From the NCBI GenBank assembly GCA_016783105.1, contig JADHXF010000093.1:1-5162 (forward strand): a stretch of 5,162 bases of DNA. Reading direction: 5' to 3'. How positions within the stretch are numbered: the stretch's first letter is position 1; every line of letters starts with the position of its first letter. The position numbers were made by a program, and so were the translations under genes. This DNA comes from Dehalococcoidales bacterium. Its GTDB lineage: Bacteria; Chloroflexota; Dehalococcoidia; Dehalococcoidales; RBG-16-60-22. The notes beneath the pieces are model-generated. The model was not told the DNA's origin, made no database searches, and saw only the letters and a list, made by a program, of their open reading frames with translations. Below are positions 1 to 4,401 of this stretch, in pieces.

Positions 1-415
1 GGCTTGCCCTCAGTTCCACTTCCTTGATCATGCCTTCGGCGCCACCCAGTTCCGGTGAAATACAGCTGAAGGGCAGTAATTGCGGGAAACGCTTGCCCAC
101 TTCGCAGCCCCATTCATTGATTTCACGCATCTTGGGAGCGACCTGTTCGCCTATCTTCTTCTCTGCCTCCCGCCGTTCTTTTTCCGGCAGCGAACCGAGC
201 TTCGCTTTTTCAACAAGAGGGCCACGGTACTGGCGCCCAATCAGGGTCAGGAAAGTCATCTTGGAGATACCCTGTCTCTCCATATATTCGACAGCTCTCT
301 CCGGCGTACCGTACCGGTCACACGCTCTGCGCCCGGCAAACAGCCAGTAATTTCTCTCCTCCTCCGGAGTCCTCGCCAGATGAGCGTGGGCATCAATGAT
401 TTCAAATTCAGCCAT
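1..415 (-). CDS. Amidohydrolase family protein (amidohydro_2 type), N-terminal part, truncated by window edge
   Basis: The minus-strand frame is open from ATG at 415-413 to the left edge, giving 138 residues with no stop. The start is fixed by a strong ribosome binding site (TAAGGAGG, complement of 421-428) and a promoter further upstream. The protein opens MAEFEIIDAHAHLAR; the D8-A-H10-A-H12 segment is the HxH metal-binding motif at the end of strand 1 in amidohydrolases. Residues about 110-125 (RFPQLLPFSCISPE) resemble the strand around the 'R-F-x-P-F-x-x-x-x-P' region of PF04909 proteins. Members are TIM-barrel metal-dependent hydrolases or non-oxidative decarboxylases of carboxylic acids, normally cytoplasmic. 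The substrate cannot be inferred. The charged insert at about 68-100 (many K, E and R) separates the metal site from the next core strand. The C-terminal catalytic His and Asp lie outside the window. The gene is divergent from the aminotransferase at 649, so the two may share regulation. Confidence 0.82.
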   Translation of the reverse strand, partial: MAEFEIIDAHAHLARTPEEERNYWLFAGRRACDRYGTPERAVEYMERQGISKMTFLTLIGRQYRGPLVEKAKLGSLPEKERREAEKKIGEQVAPKMREINEWGCEVGKRFPQLLPFSCISPELGGAEGMIKEVELRAS

Positions 416-455
416 ATATTCCTCCTTATCGAGTTAATTATGAATGTCTTCGGAT

Positions 456-484
456 ACTTTAGGCAGTCAGGCGTATTTTGTCAA
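456..484 (-). promoter_or_regulatory. Sigma70-type promoter for the amidohydrolase
   Basis: Read on the minus strand, a perfect -35 TTGACA (complement of 479-484) is followed after 17 bases by TAAAGT (complement of 456-461). Transcription would start near 449, about 34 bases before the start codon at 415, leaving room for the TAAGGAGG site. The spacing and the perfect -35 make this convincing; the -10 matches consensus at four of six positions. Confidence 0.65.
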
Positions 485-546
485 GAATTCTCTCTGCCTG
501 CCCGACTCAAAGAAAAAGAAACCTTATCCGGCAGATATTGACGGTA

Positions 547-575
547 TTGTCAGACAGGATGATTTGTTATAATAT
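547..575 (+). promoter_or_regulatory. Candidate promoter of the aminotransferase gene
   Basis: A -35-like TTGTCA lies at 547-552 and a perfect TATAAT at 568-573, but the spacer is only 15 bases. The overlapping TAATAT at 570-575 would give 17. The surrounding stretch (561-595) is very AT-rich and contains TATAATA (568-574) inverted as TATTATA (582-588). The leader to the ATG at 649 would be about 65-70 bases. It is the only reasonable promoter in the gap. Confidence 0.4.
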
Positions 576-648
576 ATCTGTTATTATATTTAACATCTCC
601 GAATAATCAAGCTAAACTGAAGTCGACTAAGCAGGAAGGAGAAAGAGA

Positions 649-1995
649 ATGTCCCGTGAACAATTGCTGGCCGAAGTCACCAAGAAATACGAAGACACCT
701 ACCGTAAAAGAACCCGGAAATCTGAAGAAACACTGGAGAAAGCGCGTCGCCATATGCCGGGTGGTGATACCCGCACCTCAATCTGGTTTGAACCTTACCC
801 CTTCTGGATAGATAAAGCCGAAGGCTGCCGCTTTACCGACGTTGACGGGAACGAGTACCTTGATTTCCACAACTGCTACACCACGATGATTCTGGGGCAC
901 GCCAATCCCAAGGTGGTGGCGGCCGTGCGGGAACAGGCGGCAAAAGGGACCGCACTGGGAGCACTCATTCCCGCCGTGGTGCGCTGGTCTGAACTCGTCT
1001 GCAACATGGTCGATTCCGTGGACAAGATAAGATTTGGCAACTCGGGGACGGAAGCGGTAATGATGGGCATACGCCTGGCCAGAGGTCTTAGCGGCAAGGA
1101 CATGCTCCTGAAAACGGACGGCTGCTACCATGGGAGCTACGACCCCGTGGTCTTCCCCTCCGACGCTGCCGGCATATCGAAAGGCAATCAGAGCGAATCT
1201 ATCGTTGTCCCCTACAATGACAAGGAGGCCGCCGGGAAAGCCATCGCGGAAAACAAAGACAAGCTGGCAGCGGTCATCGTTGAGGGAGCGATGGGTGCCG
1301 CCGGCATGATACCGCCCCGCGACGGCTACCTTGAGTTCCTGCGCAAGGTCACCCAGGAAAACGACATCCTGTTCATCCTCGATGAAGTAATCAGCCTCAG
1401 GCTGGCCTGGGGAGGCGTGCAGAGCATTTATAAAATCAAGCCTGACCTTACCACCATGGCCAAAATCATCGGCGGCGGCTATCCGGTCGGTGCCATCGGC
1501 GGGCGTGAGGACCTGATGCAGATGTTCTCCCCCGATATAAGAAAGGTCTACCATGCCGGAACGCTGAACGCCAACCCGATTACCGCCACTGCCGGCCTCG
1601 CTACTATGGAGCAGCTCAACGCTGATGTCGTCGATTATATCAACAAACTGGGCGAATCTTTCGCCGAAGGCGTTAGAGCCATTTTTAAACGGCTGAACAT
1701 CAAGGGACAGGTGACCGGCATTGGTTCGCTGCAGAACATCCACTTCCACGACCAGCCAGTAATAAACGGTAAAACAGCCAGGGAGGCAAATAAAGACCTG
1801 CTGCACCTGTACTACCTGGCTATGCTGGAACGAGGCTGCTTCTCGGCGTCGAGAGGGCTTTATGTTATGTCTACCCCCATGACCCAGAAGGAAATCGACA
1901 CTGCGGTCAAGGCGGTTGACGACGTGATGACCGAACTCAAGCCAACAATTGAAGAGCTATGGCCCGAGCTTATCGGAGCCGCGCCCGAAGCGTAA
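649..1995 (+). CDS. Class III PLP-dependent aminotransferase, glutamate-1-semialdehyde aminomutase-like
   Basis: This is a complete 448-residue protein. The ATG is preceded by AGGAAGGAG (633-641) with 7 bases of spacing. The fold-type I class III signature is intact. NSGTEA at 131-136 is the phosphate-binding loop. CYHG at 159-162 carries the tyrosine that stacks on PLP. LDEV at 244-247 has Asp245, which contacts the pyridine nitrogen. MAKIIGGGYPVGAIGG at 270-285 has the Schiff-base Lys272. GTLNANP at 304-310 supplies the phosphate contact from the partner subunit. The best overall resemblance is to HemL, which converts glutamate-1-semialdehyde to 5-aminolevulinate, but the C-terminal region where HemL has F-E-A (a catalytic glutamate) reads SRGLYV at 401-406. 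The N-terminus is also somewhat longer than in HemL. I infer an amino acid or amine aminotransferase/mutase outside tetrapyrrole synthesis, so no symbol is given. No haem genes are nearby; the neighbours are catabolic types. No clear terminator follows within 1996-2176. Confidence 0.9.
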   Translation: MSREQLLAEVTKKYEDTYRKRTRKSEETLEKARRHMPGGDTRTSIWFEPYPFWIDKAEGCRFTDVDGNEYLDFHNCYTTMILGHANPKVVAAVREQAAKGTALGALIPAVVRWSELVCNMVDSVDKIRFGNSGTEAVMMGIRLARGLSGKDMLLKTDGCYHGSYDPVVFPSDAAGISKGNQSESIVVPYNDKEAAGKAIAENKDKLAAVIVEGAMGAAGMIPPRDGYLEFLRKVTQENDILFILDEVISLRLAWGGVQSIYKIKPDLTTMAKIIGGGYPVGAIGGREDLMQMFSPDIRKVYHAGTLNANPITATAGLATMEQLNADVVDYINKLGESFAEGVRAIFKRLNIKGQVTGIGSLQNIHFHDQPVINGKTAREANKDLLHLYYLAMLERGCFSASRGLYVMSTPMTQKEIDTAVKAVDDVMTELKPTIEELWPELIGAAPEA

Positions 1996-2176
1996 CCGGA
2001 ATCAAACCACCGCTCAAGTCACGGGTGGATATTTGGCGGCCGGGGTTAGTGTTCTTTTAAAGCAGTTGCGGCACGCAATGCGGCGACTCTATCACCCGTT
2101 CGGGCAATCATGTGAAGGCCAACTGGCAACCTTTCTCTTGAGAGCGTCTGGAAAGTCCTAGGAAAAAAGTTTTCCC

Positions 2177-2238
2177 TGCCAATTGTCGGTTCTTTTCTCT
2201 TTGCGTGTTTTCATAGTAGAATGGGCATAGGGAGGTGT
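2177..2238 (+). repeat. Left arm of long imperfect inverted repeat
   Basis: Read left to right, blocks shared with the complement of 4044-4094 are: TG, then CAATTGT (2180-2186), GTTCTTTTC (2189-2197), CGTGTnTT (2204-2211), and GGCATAGGGAGGTGT (2224-2238), which matches GGCAAAGGGGGTGT with one substitution and one inserted base. Small indels separate the blocks, which occur in the same order in both arms. The last block contains the ribosome binding site of the gene starting at 2244. Confidence 0.6.
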
Positions 2239-2243
2239 AGACG

Positions 2244-2522
2244 GTGAAAGAGGAAAAGGAAACGGCATTTCAATTGATTTTTGACCTTTTCTATCAGCAA
2301 TATAGGAAAGATAGAACACTAATTTCTCGATATCTGGATTATTATGAGGATACGGCTCATAGGCAAGCCTTCGCCAAAAACGAGCCAAACCTCGCCAAAT
2401 TCGTAGAGGCACATACGAGAGAGGAGTTAAAAGACAACATAGAACCCGTAGCCATCGTTGCTTCTCTCGCCGAGGTCTTTGTTCAAGCGCACCAAATTCT
2501 CCACTCAAAAACCGAGCAATAG
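2244..2522 (+). CDS. Small soluble helical protein of unknown function, inside the mobile element
   Basis: This is a 92-residue ORF starting with GTG at 2244, behind a perfect anti-16S match GGGAGGTG (2230-2237) at 6 bases spacing. A -10-like TAGAAT lies at 2217-2222, but no good -35 is visible. I do not recognise the family. The sequence is charged, with no membrane segment, no cysteine and no signal peptide. It appears all-helical: an aromatic first half (residues 10-35, rich in F, Y and L: FQLIFDLFYQQY, ISRYLDYYED) and a second half ending in a heptad-like helix (about 68-86, VAIVASLAEVFVQAHQIL). The gene runs toward the transposase and stops 60 bases short of the transposase stop, so they are convergent. 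Its start region lies in the left inverted repeat, suggesting it belongs to the element. A role in transposition control or host interaction is conceivable but nothing in the sequence shows it. A minus-strand ORF covering the same bases looks like its shadow. Confidence 0.7.
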   Translation: MKEEKETAFQLIFDLFYQQYRKDRTLISRYLDYYEDTAHRQAFAKNEPNLAKFVEAHTREELKDNIEPVAIVASLAEVFVQAHQILHSKTEQ

Positions 2523-2581
2523 TCCAAATATGGAAATCTTCTGCGTAACTGCTACTTAAATGTTGCACCACCATAATAGAC

Positions 2582-3628
2582 TCAACTCCTTATTCCCTTC
2601 AGTGAAGGCGTAGATTTAACCAATACTCTCCGCCTTCTTTTTACCCGCCTTTTTACAGGCTTTGGACTGGCACGGATAAGGCGCATTCCTATATCAACGA
2701 CATCTTCCTTGCCCGTTACCACATCGCCCCAGCTTTTGAATGGGAAGTCTATGCCTGCCTTATCCGCTGGCGTTTTACCGCCCAGATACTCGTGCGGGCG
2801 GAAGTAGTTATAATGAATGAGCCAGCCATCCATAAAACGCTTTGCACTCTTTATATCCTTCAATCCCCGCATTACCTTTGTTCTACTCTTGATTGTCCCA
2901 TGCATACGTTCAATTATGTTCGTGTTCAATGGCTTTTTGAAACCTTTAGACGGCACGTGTGTTGCATCCGCCCCCCAAGCCATCTCAATGCCATCTATGT
3001 AAGCGTGGAGTTTATCGGTGAGTACAAGTTGAGGTATCTTGCCCGCCCGTGCTTCCGCCATCTTCATAAGTTTTAACGCATCGGCAATCGTGCGTTTCTT
3101 GGATAGATGCGAAGATAGCAAGAACCTCGTCTTGGCGTATATCAAGTCCCAGAACCAAATATTACCTTCAAAATCTAGCTTGAGTACAGTCTCATCCGCA
3201 ACCCAGACATCGCCCACTTGCGGAGTGAACCTTTCCGCTTGCCGGATAGCCTTATCGCTGTATCTGGTAAGCCACCCATACAACGTGGACACCGAAGGGC
3301 GGTATCCGTGCATCAGGTCTAGTTGTCTGCGTATGGCGTGTAAAGACATCCCCTCATAATACATATTTAGAGCGGACATTATGACATCCTTTGGCGTTTT
3401 CATATCGGGCAAATTGTCATCCGCCATAAATGTCCGTTTGCAGTCTTTACAGCGATAGCGCAACACACCTTTGATTATCCCGTGCTTTGCTATATTGGCA
3501 GAACCGCACAGTTTGCATACCCTGATAATCGGTATGTCCCGCTCCATCATTTCCGCCGTATGTCTCAAGTGCTCCATCGTCTCTGCCATCATCCTTAACG
3601 CCTCATTGTCTAATTCTCTGTCCTTCAC
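2582..3628 (-). CDS. DDE transposase, IS6/IS240-like, with N-terminal zinc ribbon
   Basis: This is a 348-residue protein from GTG at 3628-3626, with AGGAG (3640-3636) 7 bases upstream. Residues 1-32 form a charged helix. C38-x2-C41 and C60-x2-C63 (VCKLCGS... YRCKDCKRTF) make a zinc ribbon typical of DNA-binding transposase heads. Residues 76-125 look like a helix-turn-helix segment (SLHAIRRQLD, SVSTLYGWL). The catalytic triad is Asp145 (WVADET), Asp205 (VLTDKLHAY) and Glu240 (NIIERMHG), with 34 residues between the second Asp and the Glu as expected for the RNase H-like IS6/IS240 fold. RTKVMRGLKDIKSAKRF at 249-265 is close to the IS6 'R-x-M-R-G-F-K' block, and YFRPHEYLGGKTPADKAGI (275-293) is the conserved C-terminal rve-like segment. 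The tail (322-339) is extremely basic. No frameshift or missing residue is seen, so it is probably active. It catalyses strand cleavage and transfer at the element ends. Confidence 0.9.
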   Translation of the reverse strand: MKDRELDNEALRMMAETMEHLRHTAEMMERDIPIIRVCKLCGSANIAKHGIIKGVLRYRCKDCKRTFMADDNLPDMKTPKDVIMSALNMYYEGMSLHAIRRQLDLMHGYRPSVSTLYGWLTRYSDKAIRQAERFTPQVGDVWVADETVLKLDFEGNIWFWDLIYAKTRFLLSSHLSKKRTIADALKLMKMAEARAGKIPQLVLTDKLHAYIDGIEMAWGADATHVPSKGFKKPLNTNIIERMHGTIKSRTKVMRGLKDIKSAKRFMDGWLIHYNYFRPHEYLGGKTPADKAGIDFPFKSWGDVVTGKEDVVDIGMRLIRASPKPVKRRVKRRRRVLVKSTPSLKGIRS

Positions 3629-3654
3629 TTCTACACTCCTAGCTTTTACCTAGA

Positions 3655-3683
3655 AGCATAGAAGGCTTTTATTCAACTATCAA
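3655..3683 (-). promoter_or_regulatory. Candidate promoter of the transposase gene
   Basis: On the minus strand TTGATA (complement of 3678-3683) is followed, after 17 bases, by TATGCT (complement of 3655-3660). The leader to the GTG at 3628 would be about 20 bases. Both hexamers are imperfect, suggesting a weak promoter, which is common for transposases. It is back to back with the stronger plus-strand promoter at 3691-3719. Confidence 0.45.
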
Positions 3684-4040
3684 TTCGTGGTTGCCATATC
3701 TTCGCCTAAAATTTATAATAGTGCGAATAAGATGGGAGGTGTCTCGTATGCCAGATTGGGCTTTAATTCTTGCCTTGTGTGTAGCTTGTACAATAGCGGT
3801 AGTTACAATATTCGGTGTTTGGGGTTTCACTTGGCAAGGCTTTGTGTTAGCAATAGCTTGTGCCTTTGTTTTTATTCTGGTTATTTTAGAAATATTATTG
3901 CCTGAACCATCACCCAAATCATCCTCTATTTCCAACTCTTTAACCCTTTGCTTTAACTTTCTATTTTGCACAAGCTGACCTATCATTATTCCTTCAAGTA
4001 GAAATATTATTAGGATTAGTTCCACCTCAAGGGGTATCAT
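3669..4040 (-). CDS. Candidate small protein with membrane helix and short coiled coil, antisense to 3748-3978
   Basis: The ORF is 123 codons from ATG at 4040-4038, with GGGGGTG (4051-4045) four bases upstream within the right inverted repeat. The first 49 residues are strongly protein-like: MIPLEVELILIIFLLEGIMI gives a membrane helix (about 6-24), followed by a basic/acidic amphipathic segment, QNRKLKQRVKELEIEDD (25-41), that could be a short coil. This single-helix-plus-coil layout recalls DivIC- or holin-like small proteins but is not diagnostic. From about residue 50 onward the frame is the exact antisense of the plus-strand membrane protein and is less convincing. Either the gene is real and overlaps its convergent neighbour extensively, or it is the head of a gene whose original tail was lost. 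The mRNA start may be folded into a hairpin at 4031-4050. No clear promoter was found. Confidence 0.4.
   Translation of the reverse strand: MIPLEVELILIIFLLEGIMIGQLVQNRKLKQRVKELEIEDDLGDGSGNNISKITRIKTKAQAIANTKPCQVKPQTPNIVTTAIVQATHKARIKAQSGIRDTSHLIRTIINFRRRYGNHELIVE
3691..3719 (+). promoter_or_regulatory. Strong sigma70-type promoter of the small membrane protein gene
   Basis: TTGCCA (3691-3696) and a perfect TATAAT (3714-3719) are separated by 17 bases. Transcription would start near 3726, and the ribosome binding site GGGAGGTG follows at 3734-3741. Five of six -35 positions, all six -10 positions and ideal spacing make this one of the clearest promoters in the window. Only seven bases separate its -35 from the -35 of the divergent transposase promoter, so the two could compete or be controlled together. 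Confidence 0.7.
3748..3978 (+). CDS. Small two-helix membrane protein of unknown function
   Basis: I place the start at ATG 3748, not at the in-frame TTG at 3691, because 3691 is the -35 of its promoter and GGGAGGTG (3734-3741) lies 6 bases before 3748. The product is 76 residues. Residues about 4-26 (WALILALCVACTIAVVTIFG) and 29-51 (GFVLAIACAFVFILVILEIL) form two membrane helices joined by a tight turn, WGFTWQ. A short polar tail, PEPSPKSSS, follows. Both ends would lie on the same side of the membrane. I do not recognise a family; holin-like, toxin-like or stress peptides share this architecture, but no diagnostic residues are present. The last 20 residues overlap the start region of the antisense ORF at 4040 and look less protein-like. 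Lying inside the inverted repeats with its own strong promoter, it is likely element cargo expressed independently of the transposase. Confidence 0.7.
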   Translation: MPDWALILALCVACTIAVVTIFGVWGFTWQGFVLAIACAFVFILVILEILLPEPSPKSSSISNSLTLCFNFLFCTS

Positions 4041-4051
4041 TTGACACCCCC
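4031..4051 (-). promoter_or_regulatory. Possible translation-blocking hairpin at the start of the 4040 minus ORF
   Basis: In minus-strand RNA, GGGGUGUC (4050-4043) can pair with GAUACCCC (4038-4031). This gives an 8-bp stem with one G-U pair and the loop AAAU (4042-4039). The Shine-Dalgarno bases are in the 5' side of the stem, and the AUG (4040-4038) runs from the loop into the stem. If transcribed from outside, translation would be masked, a known way for insertion sequences to avoid expression by read-through. Confidence 0.4.
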
Positions 4052-4094
4052 TTTGCCACCCTCAACACACGTACCGAAAAGAACACAATTGTCA
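4044..4094 (-). repeat. Right arm of long imperfect inverted repeat
   Basis: On the minus strand, reading inward from 4094, the blocks are TG, CAATTGT (4091-4085), GTTCTTTTC (4084-4076), CGTGTGTT (4071-4064) and GGCAAAGGGGGTGT (4057-4044), in the same order as the left arm. The two longest blocks match over 9 of 9 and about 13 of 15 positions. The innermost block includes the ribosome binding site of the minus-strand ORF starting at 4040. Confidence 0.6.
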
Positions 4095-4135
4095 CAGGTA
4101 TTGACAAAAGGCATGTCAAGTGCTACACTGTCACA
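4090..4135 (+). promoter_or_regulatory. TGTCA repeat cluster, possible operator of the HTH gene
   Basis: TGTCACA occurs at 4090-4096 and again at 4129-4135 as direct repeats. Between them TTGACA (4101-4106) and TGTCAA (4114-4119) form a 6-bp inverted repeat with a 7-base gap. Four TGTCA-type half-sites thus cover the -35 and flank the -10 of the promoter ahead of the XRE-type gene at 4177. This is the layout expected of an autoregulatory operator, though binding is inferred only from position and symmetry. Confidence 0.4.
4101..4129 (+). promoter_or_regulatory. Strong extended -10 promoter of the HTH gene
   Basis: A perfect TTGACA (4101-4106), a 17-base spacer and TACACT (4124-4129) preceded by TGC (extended -10) make a near-ideal vegetative promoter. 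Transcription would start near 4136, giving a leader of about 40 bases to the ATG at 4177. It begins only a few bases outside the right inverted repeat, so it probably belongs to the host or to an older island, not to the transposase unit. Confidence 0.75.
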
Positions 4136-4176
4136 TACTGCACAAAGTGAAACCTTCTATCAGGTAAGTGGCCAAT

Positions 4177-4371
4177 ATGGATGGGCTTTCAGAGAAACTG
4201 AAGGAACTGCGCAAAAAGAAGGGCTGGACACAGGAGGATATGTCACGGGAGATGCACGTCAGCCTTTCCACGGTGCAGCGCTGGGAGAAAAAAGGCGGCG
4301 TGCCAACCAGATTGGCACGCCGCGAGCTTCAGAAGATATTCCGCCGAGAAGGCATAGCCCTCAATCCATAA
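4177..4371 (+). CDS. Small XRE-type helix-turn-helix DNA-binding protein
   Basis: I prefer ATG 4177 (64 residues) over the in-frame GTG at 4168, because the nearest ribosome-binding-like bases (AGGTAAGTGG, 4162-4171) abut 4168 but suit 4177; the Shine-Dalgarno match is modest. The helix-turn-helix is clear: LSEKLKELRKKKGWTQEDMS (residues 4-23) followed by the recognition segment HVSLSTVQRWEKK (27-39). The motif occupies most of the protein, leaving a short tail (LARRELQKIFRREGI, 46-60) that may dimerise. It probably binds DNA as a dimer, and the TGTCA repeats over its own promoter are the obvious target. No partner toxin or recombinase is directly downstream; the next gene is the convergent dehydrogenase, 30 bases away. 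Codons 40-49 (GGVPTRLARR) also encode, on the other strand, a strong terminator. Whether it regulates the element, the dehydrogenase or only itself cannot be told. Confidence 0.8.
   Translation: MDGLSEKLKELRKKKGWTQEDMSREMHVSLSTVQRWEKKGGVPTRLARRELQKIFRREGIALNP
4288..4323 (-). terminator. Intrinsic terminator on the minus strand, inside the HTH gene
   Basis: GCGGCGTGCCAA (4295-4306) and TTGGCACGCCGC (4312-4323) are perfect inverted repeats: a 12-bp GC-rich stem with the 5-base loop CCAGA. Read on the minus strand the stem is followed, after one C, by six T residues (complement of 4288-4293). That is a textbook Rho-independent terminator for transcripts coming leftward from the dehydrogenase gene, whose stop codon is about 80 bases upstream at 4402. 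On the plus strand the stem has no T tract, so the HTH mRNA should read through it. Confidence 0.8.
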
Positions 4372-4401
4372 GGTCCAACCGCGTTTCTGGCTACCGTCTG
4401 C

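Larger units (their letters stand above)
2177..4094. mobile_element. Putative transposable element with DDE transposase and small cargo genes
   Basis: The limits are set by an imperfect inverted repeat (2177-2238 against 4044-4094) enclosing one transposase and three small ORFs, about 1.9 kb in all. The interior is visibly richer in A and T than the flanking metabolic genes. It sits in the gap between convergent aminotransferase and dehydrogenase genes, a place where insertion would harm little. The exact ends are uncertain: the left could begin at 2175 (CCTG) and the right end at 4098 (CAGG). I saw no target-site duplication at either choice, so the insertion may be old or the boundaries wrong. 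The transposase resembles the IS6/IS240 group, whose simple members usually carry nothing else and have much shorter terminal repeats. An alternative is an IS that landed in an older small-gene island. Confidence 0.5.

Noticed and set aside
24..541. Plus ORFs at 24-350 and 80-541
   Set aside because: They lie opposite the amidohydrolase, which has a recognisable metal motif, promoter and ribosome binding site. The plus frames are serine/arginine-rich and have no convincing start.
778..1806. Long minus ORF of 342 codons opposite the aminotransferase
   Set aside because: It is the antisense shadow of a clearly conserved PLP enzyme and has no ribosome binding site or recognisable domain.
2049..2058. 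GTGTTCTTTT, also found in the right repeat arm (complement of 4077-4086), as a third repeat copy
   Set aside because: Only ten bases match and the adjoining blocks of the repeat are absent, so chance is likely.
2062..2081. Hairpin GCA-g-TTGC / GCAATGC as a terminator for the aminotransferase
   Set aside because: The stem is short and bulged and has no T tract on the plus strand. I see no convincing terminator or gene in 1996-2176.
2158..2574. 138-codon minus ORF directly downstream of the transposase, with AGGAG about 11 bases before its ATG
   Set aside because: It is antisense to the 92-residue gene over most of its length. Its tryptophan- and arginine-heavy composition and proline-rich tail look like a shadow, and the spacing to AGGAG is long. 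The plus-strand gene has the better start and composition, though a translated minus product is not excluded.
2596..2608. CCTTCA/TGAAGG palindrome near the transposase stop as a terminator
   Set aside because: It is short, lies inside the coding sequence and is not followed by a T tract on either strand.
2170..4100. Target-site duplication flanking the element
   Set aside because: I compared the bases just outside 2175/2177 and 4094/4098 and found no matching direct repeat at either boundary choice.
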